From: Bacillus infantis NRRL B-14911
Lineage (GTDB): Bacteria > Bacillota > Bacilli > Bacillales > Cytobacillaceae
Length of the DNA: 64,000 bases
Assembly: GCF_000473245.1 (NCBI RefSeq)
Contig: NC_022524.1
Coordinates: forward strand, 2,814,501-2,878,500
Reading direction: 5' to 3'
Positions within the stretch are counted from its first letter, which is position 1. Every line of letters begins with the position of its first letter. Shown piece by piece: positions 25,814-34,043 of the stretch. Made by a program: the position numbers and the translations under genes. The notes beneath the pieces are model-generated. The model was not told where the DNA came from, made no database searches, and saw nothing but the letters and a program-made list of their open reading frames with translations.

Positions 25814-27337
25814 TTATGATCTCATGAATTTCAAAGAAAATTCTTCCCCGCTTATCCTTTTGAACAGTTCCCCGAACTTCAGACTGCCTGAGGGCCTGAT
25901 GACTTCATTCAGAAGGAAGCTGCCGAAAGCTTCAGGGTCTGCGAGCAGGCCATTTCCATGCTTCTTTTCAAAAACCCCCTTAAGCATTTCACAAGTCACA
26001 TCGCCCATGAAATAATTGTGAAGATAAATCGGATGGGTAGTGTAATGAATCGTGAAAGCCCATGGCGGCTCATCACCAAATGGCTCCTCCTGCAGCACTT
26101 CCCTGTGGTTCTTCCAGTAAAGCTGATACACGTCATCCAGTGAAGAGGCTTCATTGAGATAAAAGCTGTGATCAAAAAAGATCCGGCTGATGGCTCGCAG
26201 CGAGTTTGTCTTGCGGTATTCCTTCAGCCTGGAAAATTGCTCTGCCGCGCCATCAGACCCGCTGAAAAAACTCCCGGAAAACTGCGGGCTGTAAAGAAAT
26301 CCCTGAAATAAGTTGGCAATCCCTTCACTGATGATCCCGCTCACACCTGTATTCAATATCAATTCCTCCGGATCCAGCAGAAAGGAATGGACGGCATGGC
26401 CTGTTTCATGGAGAAGCACACCATACTCATGAAATTTATTTTTCACATTAGCCAGTATCCGTGAATCCTTTGCCGTTTCAATCGGGAAGTTATAGCCCCA
26501 TTCCGATTTGTTTTTTCTCGGAAAAATGTCATACGTAATATTATAGCTGCTAATATCAAACCCGAATAGAGAAAATAATTTATTGATATTCCCGAAATAA
26601 TCGGACATATCCACTTCCTGATTCAGCAGAGGGGCAATCTTTGCATCGATATACTGCTCATCCCAGGGCAGGATCCTGTCTTCATGGAGGAACTGCTCTG
26701 CAAATCCGGCCCTCGCCTTCTCCATGGCAGGCAGGGACTGATGGAGCTCAGGGAGCCAATTGCTGAAGATGTCTTCGTCCAATTCATTCATCTCAAGCTG
26801 ATGCGCTATGTAATTGGCTGATCCATATTCTTTGGCATACGTTTTCCTCAGGCTGATAAGATCGAGGAATCCTGCATCAATCATGGGCTGGTTGATCTGA
26901 TTTTTGGCAAAGAAAGCCTCCCTTCTCCTGTTCTTATCCTCATCCCGGCTCATTACCTGGCCAAGTTCAACAGAGGAAACCTCCTTGCCCTGAAAGGTGT
27001 ATCGAAACTGGTTCAACAACTTGGACAGGTCACTGACTTTCCCCTGGATTTCCTCATCCAGTTCATTCAGCGACTGTGACAAATGGTAAGGTTTGAATAG
27101 ATTGTCAACCAGCTGCAGTTTTCTTTTGTTCAGTGGGTCCTGCTCTGTTTCCAGTGCTTCCCTCACCAATTCATAGCTTTTCTCATTCTTCAGAAGGCTG
27201 GTTATTTTCTGGTACTGGTCTTTTAGGCCGAAATCGTATCCGGCTGTATATTGTGTCCAAAGGAGACGCCCGTACTGCGTCTGTGCATCATGCACTTCAC
27301 TGTATATTCCTTCAATCTCTTCCATATGCTGTCCCAA
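25814..27337 (-). CDS. M3 family oligoendopeptidase-like metallopeptidase
   Basis: 507-residue cytoplasmic zinc peptidase of family M3. The HExxH motif is in VLLHETGHAVHSF, with the downstream ligand Glu region ISEGIANLFQG. The N-terminal helical lobe is present; total length is somewhat shorter than PepF/OligoF (about 560-600). The first start is TTG at 27337 with GGGGGA upstream; ATG four codons later is an alternative. It has no operon partner: an 87-bp gap separates it from the ABC exporter gene. Role: degradation of short peptides. Confidence 0.88.
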   Translation of the reverse strand: MGQHMEEIEGIYSEVHDAQTQYGRLLWTQYTAGYDFGLKDQYQKITSLLKNEKSYELVREALETEQDPLNKRKLQLVDNLFKPYHLSQSLNELDEEIQGKVSDLSKLLNQFRYTFQGKEVSSVELGQVMSRDEDKNRRREAFFAKNQINQPMIDAGFLDLISLRKTYAKEYGSANYIAHQLEMNELDEDIFSNWLPELHQSLPAMEKARAGFAEQFLHEDRILPWDEQYIDAKIAPLLNQEVDMSDYFGNINKLFSLFGFDISSYNITYDIFPRKNKSEWGYNFPIETAKDSRILANVKNKFHEYGVLLHETGHAVHSFLLDPEELILNTGVSGIISEGIANLFQGFLYSPQFSGSFFSGSDGAAEQFSRLKEYRKTNSLRAISRIFFDHSFYLNEASSLDDVYQLYWKNHREVLQEEPFGDEPPWAFTIHYTTHPIYLHNYFMGDVTCEMLKGVFEKKHGNGLLADPEAFGSFLLNEVIRPSGSLKFGELFKRISGEEFSLKFMRS

Positions 27338-27458
27338 GCTGATTCCCCCATTTTTTATTTCTATAATCGAAATACATTGAATCTATTATATAAAAAGAAT
27401 ATTCTGCCAGCAAGAAGGATTTTTGCAGCTTGGAGCTTTTATTGTGCCTTTCACAGGA

Positions 27459-27484
27459 AAAGCGGCGTGGTTCCACGCCGCTTT
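27459..27484 (-). terminator. Terminator after the SnoaL-like gene
   Basis: Perfect 12-bp stem AAAGCGGCGTGG / CCACGCCGCTTT with a two-base loop, followed on the minus strand by TTCC. It lies 10 bp past the stop of the minus-strand gene at 27494. Confidence 0.75.
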
Positions 27485-27493
27485 ACAAGGTGA

Positions 27494-27832
27494 TCATAAA
27501 ACAAACCATACCTTTTTGATCCTGCCAGCTTCCGCCTCGTACATGGCAACTGCTTCTGTTTCTTCTCCGCTTGCCCTTCCCTTCACGCTCTCATGGTCGA
27601 TGCAGATGCTGCCTTTTATTATTCTGGATAAAAGGACTGCCTTCTGGCGGGGATTGCTTTCAAATAATCTCTTATACACTTTGCGCATTTCCTCTTTTCC
27701 TGCATAAAGCAGTTCCTGTGAAGGAAAGCTGCGGATTTCAACATCTTCACTATACACTTCAAGGAATTCTTCAAGATTCTGGCGATTATAGGCTTCAAGC
27801 TGCCTTTCTGCTAATTGCTCCACTATAGCCAT
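27494..27832 (-). CDS. NTF2/SnoaL-like fold protein
   Basis: 112-residue protein with the cone-shaped NTF2-like pattern: N-terminal helix QLAERQLEAYNRQNLEEFLE, then YSEDVEIRSFP, a helix with KEEMRKVYKRLFES and beta strands ending in RIKKVWFVL. Members act as isomerases, cyclases or ligand binders; no catalytic signature can be assigned. It follows the STAS gene after 20 bp and may be co-transcribed with it. Confidence 0.75.
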   Translation of the reverse strand: MAIVEQLAERQLEAYNRQNLEEFLEVYSEDVEIRSFPSQELLYAGKEEMRKVYKRLFESNPRQKAVLLSRIIKGSICIDHESVKGRASGEETEAVAMYEAEAGRIKKVWFVL

Positions 27833-27852
27833 CCTTACTCCCCCATTTTCTA

Positions 27853-28317
27853 TCAGTTATCAGATGCTGAGAAGGAAAGTCCCTTTTTTTTCATCAGATA
27901 TTTCAGAGCTGCCTGGAAATCAGAAAAAGTTTCTGCCTGAAGATTGATGCCAGTCAGAACAACCTCACGGATAAGAACCGGGGAAAGTCCGACAAAGTAA
28001 GGTTCAACCCCCATGAGGCGCACCGACTTTGTCAGCTGATCGATTTCAATGCCCAGCTCTGACAGGCTCATCTGCTCGATCCGGTCGATTGTAATATCCG
28101 TAAAATCGATAATAGCCGTTTCCACTTCATTTTTCTGGATATACTGCATGATCTTCTCCCGGATTTTCTCAAACCTTTCAGCAACCAGCAAACCTGTTAT
28201 CGGAACAAGGATTGTACTGGGAATAATGGATGGAATGATCGGTGCAGACATCAGCGATATTACTTCTTCATATTCCTTTACCTTTTCTTCAAGCATTCTT
28301 ATGTATTCTTTCGTCAT
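27853..28317 (-). CDS. Stand-alone STAS-domain protein, RsbR/RsbS-like
   Basis: 154-residue protein. A short N-terminal helix (MLEEKVKEYEEVISLMSAP) precedes a STAS domain with IIPSTILVPITGLLVAERF, ETAIIDFTDITI and VEPYFVGLSPVLIREVV, the pattern of stressosome scaffold proteins. It lacks the globin-like or other sensor domain of full RsbR proteins. The Thr/Ser of FTDIT lies near the usual phosphorylation position. No RsbT kinase is nearby, so a stressosome role is inference. It is not clear whether the SnoaL-like neighbour is functionally linked. Confidence 0.8.
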   Translation of the reverse strand: MTKEYIRMLEEKVKEYEEVISLMSAPIIPSIIPSTILVPITGLLVAERFEKIREKIMQYIQKNEVETAIIDFTDITIDRIEQMSLSELGIEIDQLTKSVRLMGVEPYFVGLSPVLIREVVLTGINLQAETFSDFQAALKYLMKKKGLSFSASDN

Positions 28318-28359
28318 TGTTACTCTTCACCAATCCTCTATTTATTTAAAGTTGCACTT

Positions 28360-29028
28360 TTATTGGCTGTTGAGCGGCGATATCAGCTCAGCCAGCTCAT
28401 TCTTGGGTGAATTCACAAGCGTTGATACCGGATAAGATTCCATTTCCTCCGCAGGATAAGGTACAAGAAGCTCTTTGAGTTTCCCAAGGTCTTTTTCTCT
28501 GGGATTCAGCCATGTATCATAATCACTGCTTTTCAGGATGACAGGCATCCGGTCATGAACTTCTTCTGTTACGCTGTTTGGTTCGGTTGTAATGATCGTG
28601 CAGGAGAAAACAGGTGCATCCGGCCCTTCCCATCTTTCCCACAGCCCGGCAAAGGCAAAAGGCCTGCCCTCCTTCAAAATGAAACGGTAAGGCTGCTTCC
28701 CATCCGCCGTTTTCTTCCATTCGTAAAATCCATCAGCCAGAATCAGGCAGCGTCTTTGTTTGAATGCATCCCTGAAGCTTGGTTTGCTTTCAATCCCTTC
28801 TGAACGGGCATTGATCATTTTATAGCCGATTTTCGGATCTTTCGCCCAGAATGGTATAAGCCCCCATCGCAATTCAGCAGCTTGCCTTCCGCCTTTTCCA
28901 GCAGCTACTGCCAGGATATTTTGGCTTGGAGCAATATTGTATCTTGGTGATATTTCCCCTTCGAAGGAAAAATTTAATTGTGACTGAAGCTCATGTATTC
29001 CTTCTGTTAAAGTAAACCTGCCGCACAA
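28360..29028 (-). CDS. SRAP family abasic-site processing protein (YedK/HMCES type)
   Basis: SRAP proteins form a thiazolidine crosslink between an N-terminal Cys2 and abasic sites in single-stranded DNA. The frame is open to 29091, but the family requires Met-Cys at the start: a TTG at 29028 immediately precedes the Cys codon and gives MCGRFTLTEG, with GGGATGA upstream, so it is chosen (222 residues). Other active-site elements are RYNIAPSQ, MINARSEG, DGFYEWKK with the catalytic Glu, and VHDRMPVIL with the His. It lies 42 bp upstream of the STAS gene on the same strand. Confidence 0.9.
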   Translation of the reverse strand: MCGRFTLTEGIHELQSQLNFSFEGEISPRYNIAPSQNILAVAAGKGGRQAAELRWGLIPFWAKDPKIGYKMINARSEGIESKPSFRDAFKQRRCLILADGFYEWKKTADGKQPYRFILKEGRPFAFAGLWERWEGPDAPVFSCTIITTEPNSVTEEVHDRMPVILKSSDYDTWLNPREKDLGKLKELLVPYPAEEMESYPVSTLVNSPKNELAELISPLNSQ

Positions 29029-29284
29029 AAAGATCATCCCGCTTTCTGTCTGGATTTCCTTCTGCCCAGGAAACTGCTCAAGGGCAAGCAAAAGCAGCGG
29101 AGGAAGATCCCCCGCTGAAAAGGAAGGTGTTAATGGGTACTAGTGGTTAGTGGTTACTGTATCATATGCTCGTATGCTTTGTCCGTATAGACAGGTTGTC
29201 TGGTTTATATGCACATTTTTAATGTGTACCTAATATCTATTTAACCAGATATAAGGCAGTTAGTCCTAATATTTTGTTTATAAA

Positions 29285-29336
29285 GCTGCCAAATATTCAA
29301 AAATAGCCCTTCCAGGCCTCTTGGAGATTTGGCAGC
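29285..29336. repeat. Inverted repeat, 10-bp perfect arms
   Basis: GCTGCCAAAT at 29285-29294 and ATTTGGCAGC at 29327-29336 enclose 32 bases. No T tract follows on either strand. Confidence 0.65.
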
Positions 29337-29386
29337 AGCAATCGGATCGGCAAAGAGTCTTTCTATCATACCAGTGTTATGTAAGC

Positions 29387-29421
29387 CCTTCTTTGTAAAG
29401 CAGCTTGCTTTACTAAGAAGG
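29387..29421. repeat. Long near-perfect hairpin
   Basis: Arms starting CCTTCTTTGTAAAGC and ending GCTTTACTAAGAAGG pair over about 15 bp with one mismatch around a short loop. No T tract follows, so it is not a standard terminator. Confidence 0.65.
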
Positions 29422-29485
29422 ACCATTATTTATATTGAGGCATTGGGCCTTATTTTAATCGCATTCGAAGGTTCTCCGGTGTCCT

Positions 29486-30349
29486 TCAGCACATGCTTGG
29501 TGGAATATTTGCTGGATTCGCTTTAAGCGCAGCCGGCGGTGTGTCGTGTATATATGGAGGTGCCGGCTTCAGCTTCGGCGCCTTGCCAAACGGCTGCGGG
29601 TTTTCCACATAATTAAAGGTTCCCTGGCAATCCATGCTGACACCCTGCGCCCAGCGGCCTTCAGCGCTCTGATTTCCTTGGGAGAAATTAAACAGCGTAT
29701 AGCTGACCTGGCGCTTTTCCAATTCTTTCGGGAAAGAAACAGGAACTACGATTCCGCCTTCAGCAGCTTCTAATTCCTTAATAGCTGCTATCCATTGGTT
29801 CTGGTGCATCGTATCCCTGGCAATCAGGAATGACAGCATATCCTTTACGCCTCTGTCGTTTGTAGTCTCATACAGCCTTACAGCCTGAAGACGTCCCTGC
29901 GACTCCGCATTCAGGTTGGCCCTGAAATCGGCGAGAAGATTTCCGCTCGCTATGATATAATCTGCTGTCCACCTGTTGCCTACACTGTCTGCCGGCATTG
30001 CCCCCAAGCCTGAGACGATGGCATGCTGAGGATTCATTCCGCCAAGGATGGCCGCCATGATTGGATCCTTGGCTGCATCTTCCAGATCACCAACAGGAGC
30101 ACCATCAAGCAAACGGGCAATCATCGTTGCGAGCATTTCAATATGGGCTAGTTCTTCTGTGCCCGTATCCATTAGCAAGTCTTTATATTTTCCATTTCCT
30201 CTCACACTCCAGCCTTGAAAGAGATATTGAAGTGCTACAGAAATTTCACCGAATTGCCCCCCCAATACTTCCTGAAGCTTTTTAGCAAATAGGGGATCCG
30301 GCCGATCCGGCTTTGCCTGATACTGAAGCTCTTTAATATGATAAAACAT
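29486..30349 (-). CDS. Manganese catalase family protein
   Basis: 287-residue protein with the ferritin-like four-helix fold of dimanganese catalases. Start ATG at 30349 has GGAGG about 8 bp upstream (frame open to 30364). Metal ligands are readable: E in GGQFGEISVALQYL, E and H in EELAHIEML, E in LNAESQGRLQ and H in RDTMHQNQW. The enzyme would decompose hydrogen peroxide; in bacilli such proteins (YdbD, CotJC) are often linked to stress or spores. The C-terminal tail is Pro-rich. Monocistronic. Confidence 0.9.
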   Translation of the reverse strand: MFYHIKELQYQAKPDRPDPLFAKKLQEVLGGQFGEISVALQYLFQGWSVRGNGKYKDLLMDTGTEELAHIEMLATMIARLLDGAPVGDLEDAAKDPIMAAILGGMNPQHAIVSGLGAMPADSVGNRWTADYIIASGNLLADFRANLNAESQGRLQAVRLYETTNDRGVKDMLSFLIARDTMHQNQWIAAIKELEAAEGGIVVPVSFPKELEKRQVSYTLFNFSQGNQSAEGRWAQGVSMDCQGTFNYVENPQPFGKAPKLKPAPPYIHDTPPAALKANPANIPPSMC

Positions 30350-30476
30350 AAATACCCTCCTCAAATTCCCTCTATATATCTGGAATTGTACATTCCGTGA
30401 TATCAGCCCTTATATATTTATGGAATAATCAGCCAATATTGCACGTACAATGGTAATTACCCATCAAATTGGGCTG

Positions 30477-30509
30477 AAAAAAACTGACCCCTATTGGAAT
30501 CAGTTTTTT
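30477..30509 (-). terminator. Terminator overlapping the cdaS stop codon
   Basis: AAAAAACTGA / TCAGTTTTTT arms around about 12 bases. The cdaS stop codon lies within the stem. Confidence 0.8.
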
Positions 30510-31108
30510 ATACTGTATAATTTTCCTTTCACCGAGAAGGAAATCCGGCCGGTTTCCTCAGAAACAACAATGACCAAAGCGTCTGTCTGTGCAGACAGCC
30601 CCATGGCAGCACGGTGCCTCGTTCCGACCTTCTTGCCTTGAAGCTCCGTATCCGCCACAGGAAGGATATTGCCTGCTGAAATGATCTTATCCTTTTCAAT
30701 CAGCATGGCACCGTCATGAAGCGGGTTGCCCGGATAGAAGATCGTTTCAATCAAAATCGGGCTGACATTGGCCGTAACCGGGACGCCATTATGGAGGAAT
30801 GCTGCAAGCGATTCTTCCCGCTGCACGACAATAAGGGCTCCATGCCTTTTCTCTGACAGCCTTTGGGCAGCAAGCGAAATGCCGGCATACTCTTTGCTGA
30901 ACGGAGAGAGGAAGGTCTGGAGATAATAGGTTGAAGCCAGGTTCTGGGCATCTGCTACGAGCTTTTGCAGCTTTTCGAACTCTGTCAGTATACAGCAGTC
31001 CAGCTCTTTCATCGTAGTCTCGACCGTCCCCAGCTGTCCTTCTATATCGCGGAAATAGCGGGCAAGGTCACTTCTATAATGCTTTTCGCTATATTTCACG
31101 CTATCCAT
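30500..31108 (-). CDS. cdaS: Sporulation-type diadenylate cyclase CdaS
   Basis: Makes c-di-AMP from two ATP. The 202-residue protein has two N-terminal helices (about 1-60) that in B. subtilis CdaS inhibit the enzyme, then the DAC domain with GALIVVQRE, NPLHDGAMLIE (DGA motif) and GTRHRAAMG (RHR motif). It lacks the membrane helices of CdaA and the DNA-binding part of DisA, so CdaS is the best fit; in B. subtilis it is expressed in the forespore. ATG at 31108 or GTG at 31099 are both possible; AAAGGATGG is better spaced for the GTG. It lies 18 bp after the MBL gene on the same strand. Confidence 0.92.
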   Translation of the reverse strand: MDSVKYSEKHYRSDLARYFRDIEGQLGTVETTMKELDCCILTEFEKLQKLVADAQNLASTYYLQTFLSPFSKEYAGISLAAQRLSEKRHGALIVVQREESLAAFLHNGVPVTANVSPILIETIFYPGNPLHDGAMLIEKDKIISAGNILPVADTELQGKKVGTRHRAAMGLSAQTDALVIVVSEETGRISFSVKGKLYSIKN

Positions 31109-31126
31109 CCTTTTAACAGTTCTGTG

Positions 31127-31936
31127 TTAATGAACATATTTCCCCTGCTTGGGCACCACAAACGTTTCATGACCTTTTGTAAGCTTTTCCAGCCCTTCCG
31201 TGAGTTCTTTTCCATAAAATGGCTGACCGTGCCCCGTTAATGCCGCTTTCGGATTAAGAGCAGCCAGCTTGCGGATCGATTGTCCTGCGGTGTCCCAATC
31301 AGGTGTAAAATATGCCGGCGGCCCATGTATCTCCTTAGCCTGGCTCATTACAGCCATCAGTGACTCCTGCTTAACAGTAATAAAGGCATCGCCTGCAAGC
31401 AGAACACCGTCGTCATCCCGGAAAAAAGATACATGCCCGGGAGTATGGCCCGGGGTATGTATCCATCTCCATCCCGGGAGACCGGGCAGGGAAGCATCCT
31501 CAGGGAGTTCCTTAGCGCTCTCCCCGATATCGATCGGCCTTCTGGGATATAAAGGCGATATCAGGGCCATTAGTCCTCTCCCGACAGCAGGGTCTGCCGG
31601 CGGATAGGTTTCTTTTCCTGTCAGATACGGAAGCTCAGCTCTGTGTGCATAGACGGGAACATCCCATTTAGAAAGTATTGCCCTCAACCCGCCTATATGA
31701 TCAAAATGAGCGTGTGTCATCAGGACGGCAAGAGGCCTGGATTCCCTCCCGAACATCTTCTCTGCAAACCTGATGATGAAACCGCCGGATAAAGGCACGC
31801 CTGCATCGACAAGAATCCAATCTCTTCCTTTAGGGCCCAGCCCTGTTAAAAAAGCGATATTCGCAATTGCCGTTCTATAAACGTATACATTTTCTGCAAT
31901 CCTGTGTTTCTCGACATATGTTTTTTGCTGTTCCAT
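31127..31936 (-). CDS. Metallo-beta-lactamase-fold hydrolase
   Basis: 269-residue MBL-fold enzyme. Zinc ligands are in MTHAHFDHIGG, HTPGHTPGHVSFF, LAGDAF and TGHGQPFYG. It resembles small bacterial MBL hydrolases of the glyoxalase II/lactonase range; the substrate cannot be assigned. GGAGGCACGAA precedes the ATG. It is 18 bp upstream of cdaS and probably co-transcribed, which would link it to sporulation if cdaS is under SigG here. Confidence 0.87.
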   Translation of the reverse strand: MEQQKTYVEKHRIAENVYVYRTAIANIAFLTGLGPKGRDWILVDAGVPLSGGFIIRFAEKMFGRESRPLAVLMTHAHFDHIGGLRAILSKWDVPVYAHRAELPYLTGKETYPPADPAVGRGLMALISPLYPRRPIDIGESAKELPEDASLPGLPGWRWIHTPGHTPGHVSFFRDDDGVLLAGDAFITVKQESLMAVMSQAKEIHGPPAYFTPDWDTAGQSIRKLAALNPKAALTGHGQPFYGKELTEGLEKLTKGHETFVVPKQGKYVH

Positions 31937-32059
31937 TTCGTGCCTCCTACTGAAGAATTATTCTTACTATCCCCGTTTTTTTGTTTTTTTTCGATAGAAA
32001 GGTTTAACAGGCAGCCGGATGTGGTTTATATATAAATATTCTTTCTAGAGGTGAACCCC

Positions 32060-32668
32060 ATGTTCAATATACTTGCAAGACAATTTGAAAACCCTAAGGG
32101 AATGCTCGGCAAGCTGGCAGGCAAAATTATGTACAGCGAAAATCGGACCATCAACAGCTGGACGGCCAAGAAGCTTAATATTAAGAACAAGGACCGCATC
32201 CTTGAAGTCGGATACGGTCCCGGTTATTGCATAAAATATATTATGAACCGATTCCGCTGTGTCTATATCGATGGAGTTGATCTCTCACCAGACATGGCAG
32301 CATCTGCGGAAAAGAGGAATAATGAATGGATAGATGAAGGAAGGGTCAGGCTGTTTACAGGAGATATACACAGCATTGCATCAGACCTGGACACCTATCA
32401 TAAAATTGTTTCAATAAACAATTATCCCCTTTGGACTAAACCAAGGGAAACCCTGGGCATGCTTTATGAAATTACGGAGGCCGGCGGAGAAATTGCCATA
32501 ACTGTACAGCCGCGCGAGAAAGATGCTGACACCCTTATTACAAAAAATCTGGCAAAAGTCATTGAAGCAGATCTGGCCTCTGCAGGCTACGAAGAAATAC
32601 AGGCATCCTTTAAGGATGTGCAGCCTGTACTGGCTGTATGTGTGACCGCCAAAAAAGGCAGGCAATAA
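32060..32668 (+). CDS. Class I SAM-dependent methyltransferase
   Basis: 202-residue protein from the ATG at 32060, which has AGAGGTGA five bases upstream; the in-frame GTG at 32051 is part of that site. Motif I is ILEVGYGPGYC, followed by the acidic end of strand beta-2 (IDGVDLSPDM) and the later strand KIVSINNYPLW. The Rossmann fold is complete but the acceptor substrate is unknown. Monocistronic with its own terminator. Confidence 0.88.
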   Translation: MFNILARQFENPKGMLGKLAGKIMYSENRTINSWTAKKLNIKNKDRILEVGYGPGYCIKYIMNRFRCVYIDGVDLSPDMAASAEKRNNEWIDEGRVRLFTGDIHSIASDLDTYHKIVSINNYPLWTKPRETLGMLYEITEAGGEIAITVQPREKDADTLITKNLAKVIEADLASAGYEEIQASFKDVQPVLAVCVTAKKGRQ

Positions 32669-32713
32669 AAACGGCTGAAATCAAACTTCGATCGCAAGAA
32701 TAAGCATACTTTT

Positions 32714-32750
32714 AAAAATGGAGCTCCTTCAGTGAAGGGCTCCATTTTTT
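32714..32750. terminator. Bidirectional terminator between methyltransferase and YeiH-type genes
   Basis: AAAAATGGAGC / GCTCCATTTTTT arms with an inner CCTTCA/TGAAGG hairpin between them. Confidence 0.85.
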
Positions 32751-32768
32751 CATTTCTTATATTTAGAA

Positions 32769-33776
32769 TCACAGAATCAGCCAATAGACCAGCCCAAAGC
32801 TGATGAGCGATACCGCAGCCGATGCAAATAGTCCTGTAAGCAGCGGCATTACGCCGAGTTTGGCAAACTGTTTAAGGTCTGTCTGCAGGCCGACAGCCGC
32901 CATGACCATTATAATGACAAACTTTGAAATGCTGCTCAGCAAATCTTGGACTGCAGCTGGAAATGCTCCGAATGAATTGAGCATGCTGACAGCCAGAAAC
33001 CAGACGATGAACCAGGGAAAGGCTTTTTTGAAAGAACCTGCCCGGCTGCTTTTATCTGCCGTTCCCATCAGGATAGGGAGGATGAGTATCAGCGGCAGAA
33101 GGAATATTGTCCTTCCCAGCTTGACCGTGGTCGCAACTTCCCCTGCTTCATTTCCATAAACATATCCGACTGCAATTGCAGAGGAGGTATCATGGACTGC
33201 CGTACCTGCCCATATTCCGAAAGCCTGCTCGTTCATATGAAATACATGACCGATGATCGGATATAGAAAAAAGGCAATCAGGTTGAAAAAAACGATTGTC
33301 GAGATGGCGTATGCGGTTTCATCGTCCTTTGCCCCCAGGAGACCTTTTACAGCTGAAATGGCCGTTGCTCCGCAAATGCTTGCCCCCACCCCGATCAATA
33401 GTGATAAGGTCTTACCAAGCTTCAGAAAATGCCCGAACCAAAGTGTCAGAAGTATGCCTGAGCAAACAGATACAAAAATAATGAGCAGGGATTGCCTCCC
33501 TATTTCAAAAATATCAAAAATATTCAGCCCGGCCCCGAGCAATACGACTGCGGCTTTGAGAAGCCTTTTAACCGTCAGTGTAAGCCCCTGTTCAAAAACC
33601 GGGTTTATGCCTGCTGTGTTGCGAAGGGCAGCCCCTATCAGGATGGCAAATAATATTCCGCCGACCAAAGGAAAAATGCCGCCCAGAAATTTTGCCGCTG
33701 CTGCAATCGCAATAGCCAAAATGACCCCCGGCAACCATTGCGGAAGCCTGGCGGCCGCTTGCTGTAGCCGTTCCAT
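32769..33776 (-). CDS. YeiH/UPF0324 family membrane protein (putative sulfate exporter)
   Basis: 335-residue integral membrane protein with about ten hydrophobic segments. Family signatures are ALLIGVGASICGATAISAV-like ICGATAISAVKG, GTAVHDTSSAIAVGY and the C-terminal LGVMPLLTGL. The frame is open to 34004, but that extension is hydrophilic and crosses a terminator; the ATG at 33776 gives the normal family length. PFam calls the family a conserved sulfate exporter, with little direct evidence. It lies downstream of a sulfonate-type importer on the same strand. Confidence 0.85.
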   Translation of the reverse strand: MERLQQAAARLPQWLPGVILAIAIAAAAKFLGGIFPLVGGILFAILIGAALRNTAGINPVFEQGLTLTVKRLLKAAVVLLGAGLNIFDIFEIGRQSLLIIFVSVCSGILLTLWFGHFLKLGKTLSLLIGVGASICGATAISAVKGLLGAKDDETAYAISTIVFFNLIAFFLYPIIGHVFHMNEQAFGIWAGTAVHDTSSAIAVGYVYGNEAGEVATTVKLGRTIFLLPLILILPILMGTADKSSRAGSFKKAFPWFIVWFLAVSMLNSFGAFPAAVQDLLSSISKFVIIMVMAAVGLQTDLKQFAKLGVMPLLTGLFASAAVSLISFGLVYWLIL

Positions 33777-33919
33777 CTTTCTCTCACTACTCCCTGATGA
33801 TAAGGCAAATTTATAGCTTCTATAAAACTGCTCTTCTCTTATTTTGTTAAAATCCACAAATAATCTTAACATAAAAGGACTCTTAGTAAAATCTGCAGGA
33901 ATAGCAAGAAAATTCCGAT

Positions 33920-33951
33920 AAAAAAGCATCAGGCCCGAAAGCCTGATGCTC
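33920..33951 (-). terminator. Terminator between the ABC importer and the YeiH-type gene
   Basis: GCATCAGGC / GCCTGATGC stem around a six-base loop, followed on the minus strand by six T residues. It ends the importer operon or attenuates read-through into the YeiH gene, whose start lies 144 bp further on. Confidence 0.85.
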
Positions 33952-34043
33952 CTTTTATCGGTAAATATTTTTCCGGGTTTCAAGCATACTTCGTCGATAT
34001 CCAAGTCGCGTCCTTGGCGCTCGATAATCTCCCTCAGCTTTTC

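Larger units (their letters stand above)
29092..29485. other. Gene-free, hairpin-rich interval
   Basis: About 390 bp between the SRAP and manganese-catalase genes without a convincing coding sequence. It holds several inverted repeats (29233-29253, 29285-29336, 29387-29421) and short direct repeats (AGTGGTTAGTGGTTA near 29143). The 61-codon minus-strand frame 29241-29426 has no ribosome site and no recognisable family. A structured RNA or the remnant of a small mobile element is possible. Confidence 0.5.

Noticed and set aside
29241-29426. 61-codon minus-strand ORF in the hairpin-rich gap
   Set aside because: No ribosome site, no known family, and its open frame coincides with inverted repeats; retained only as part of the unexplained interval.
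33777-34004. N-terminal extension of the YeiH-type protein to 34004
   Set aside because: It is hydrophilic, runs through a strong terminator hairpin and makes the protein 76 residues longer than the family; the ATG at 33776 gives the normal 335 residues.
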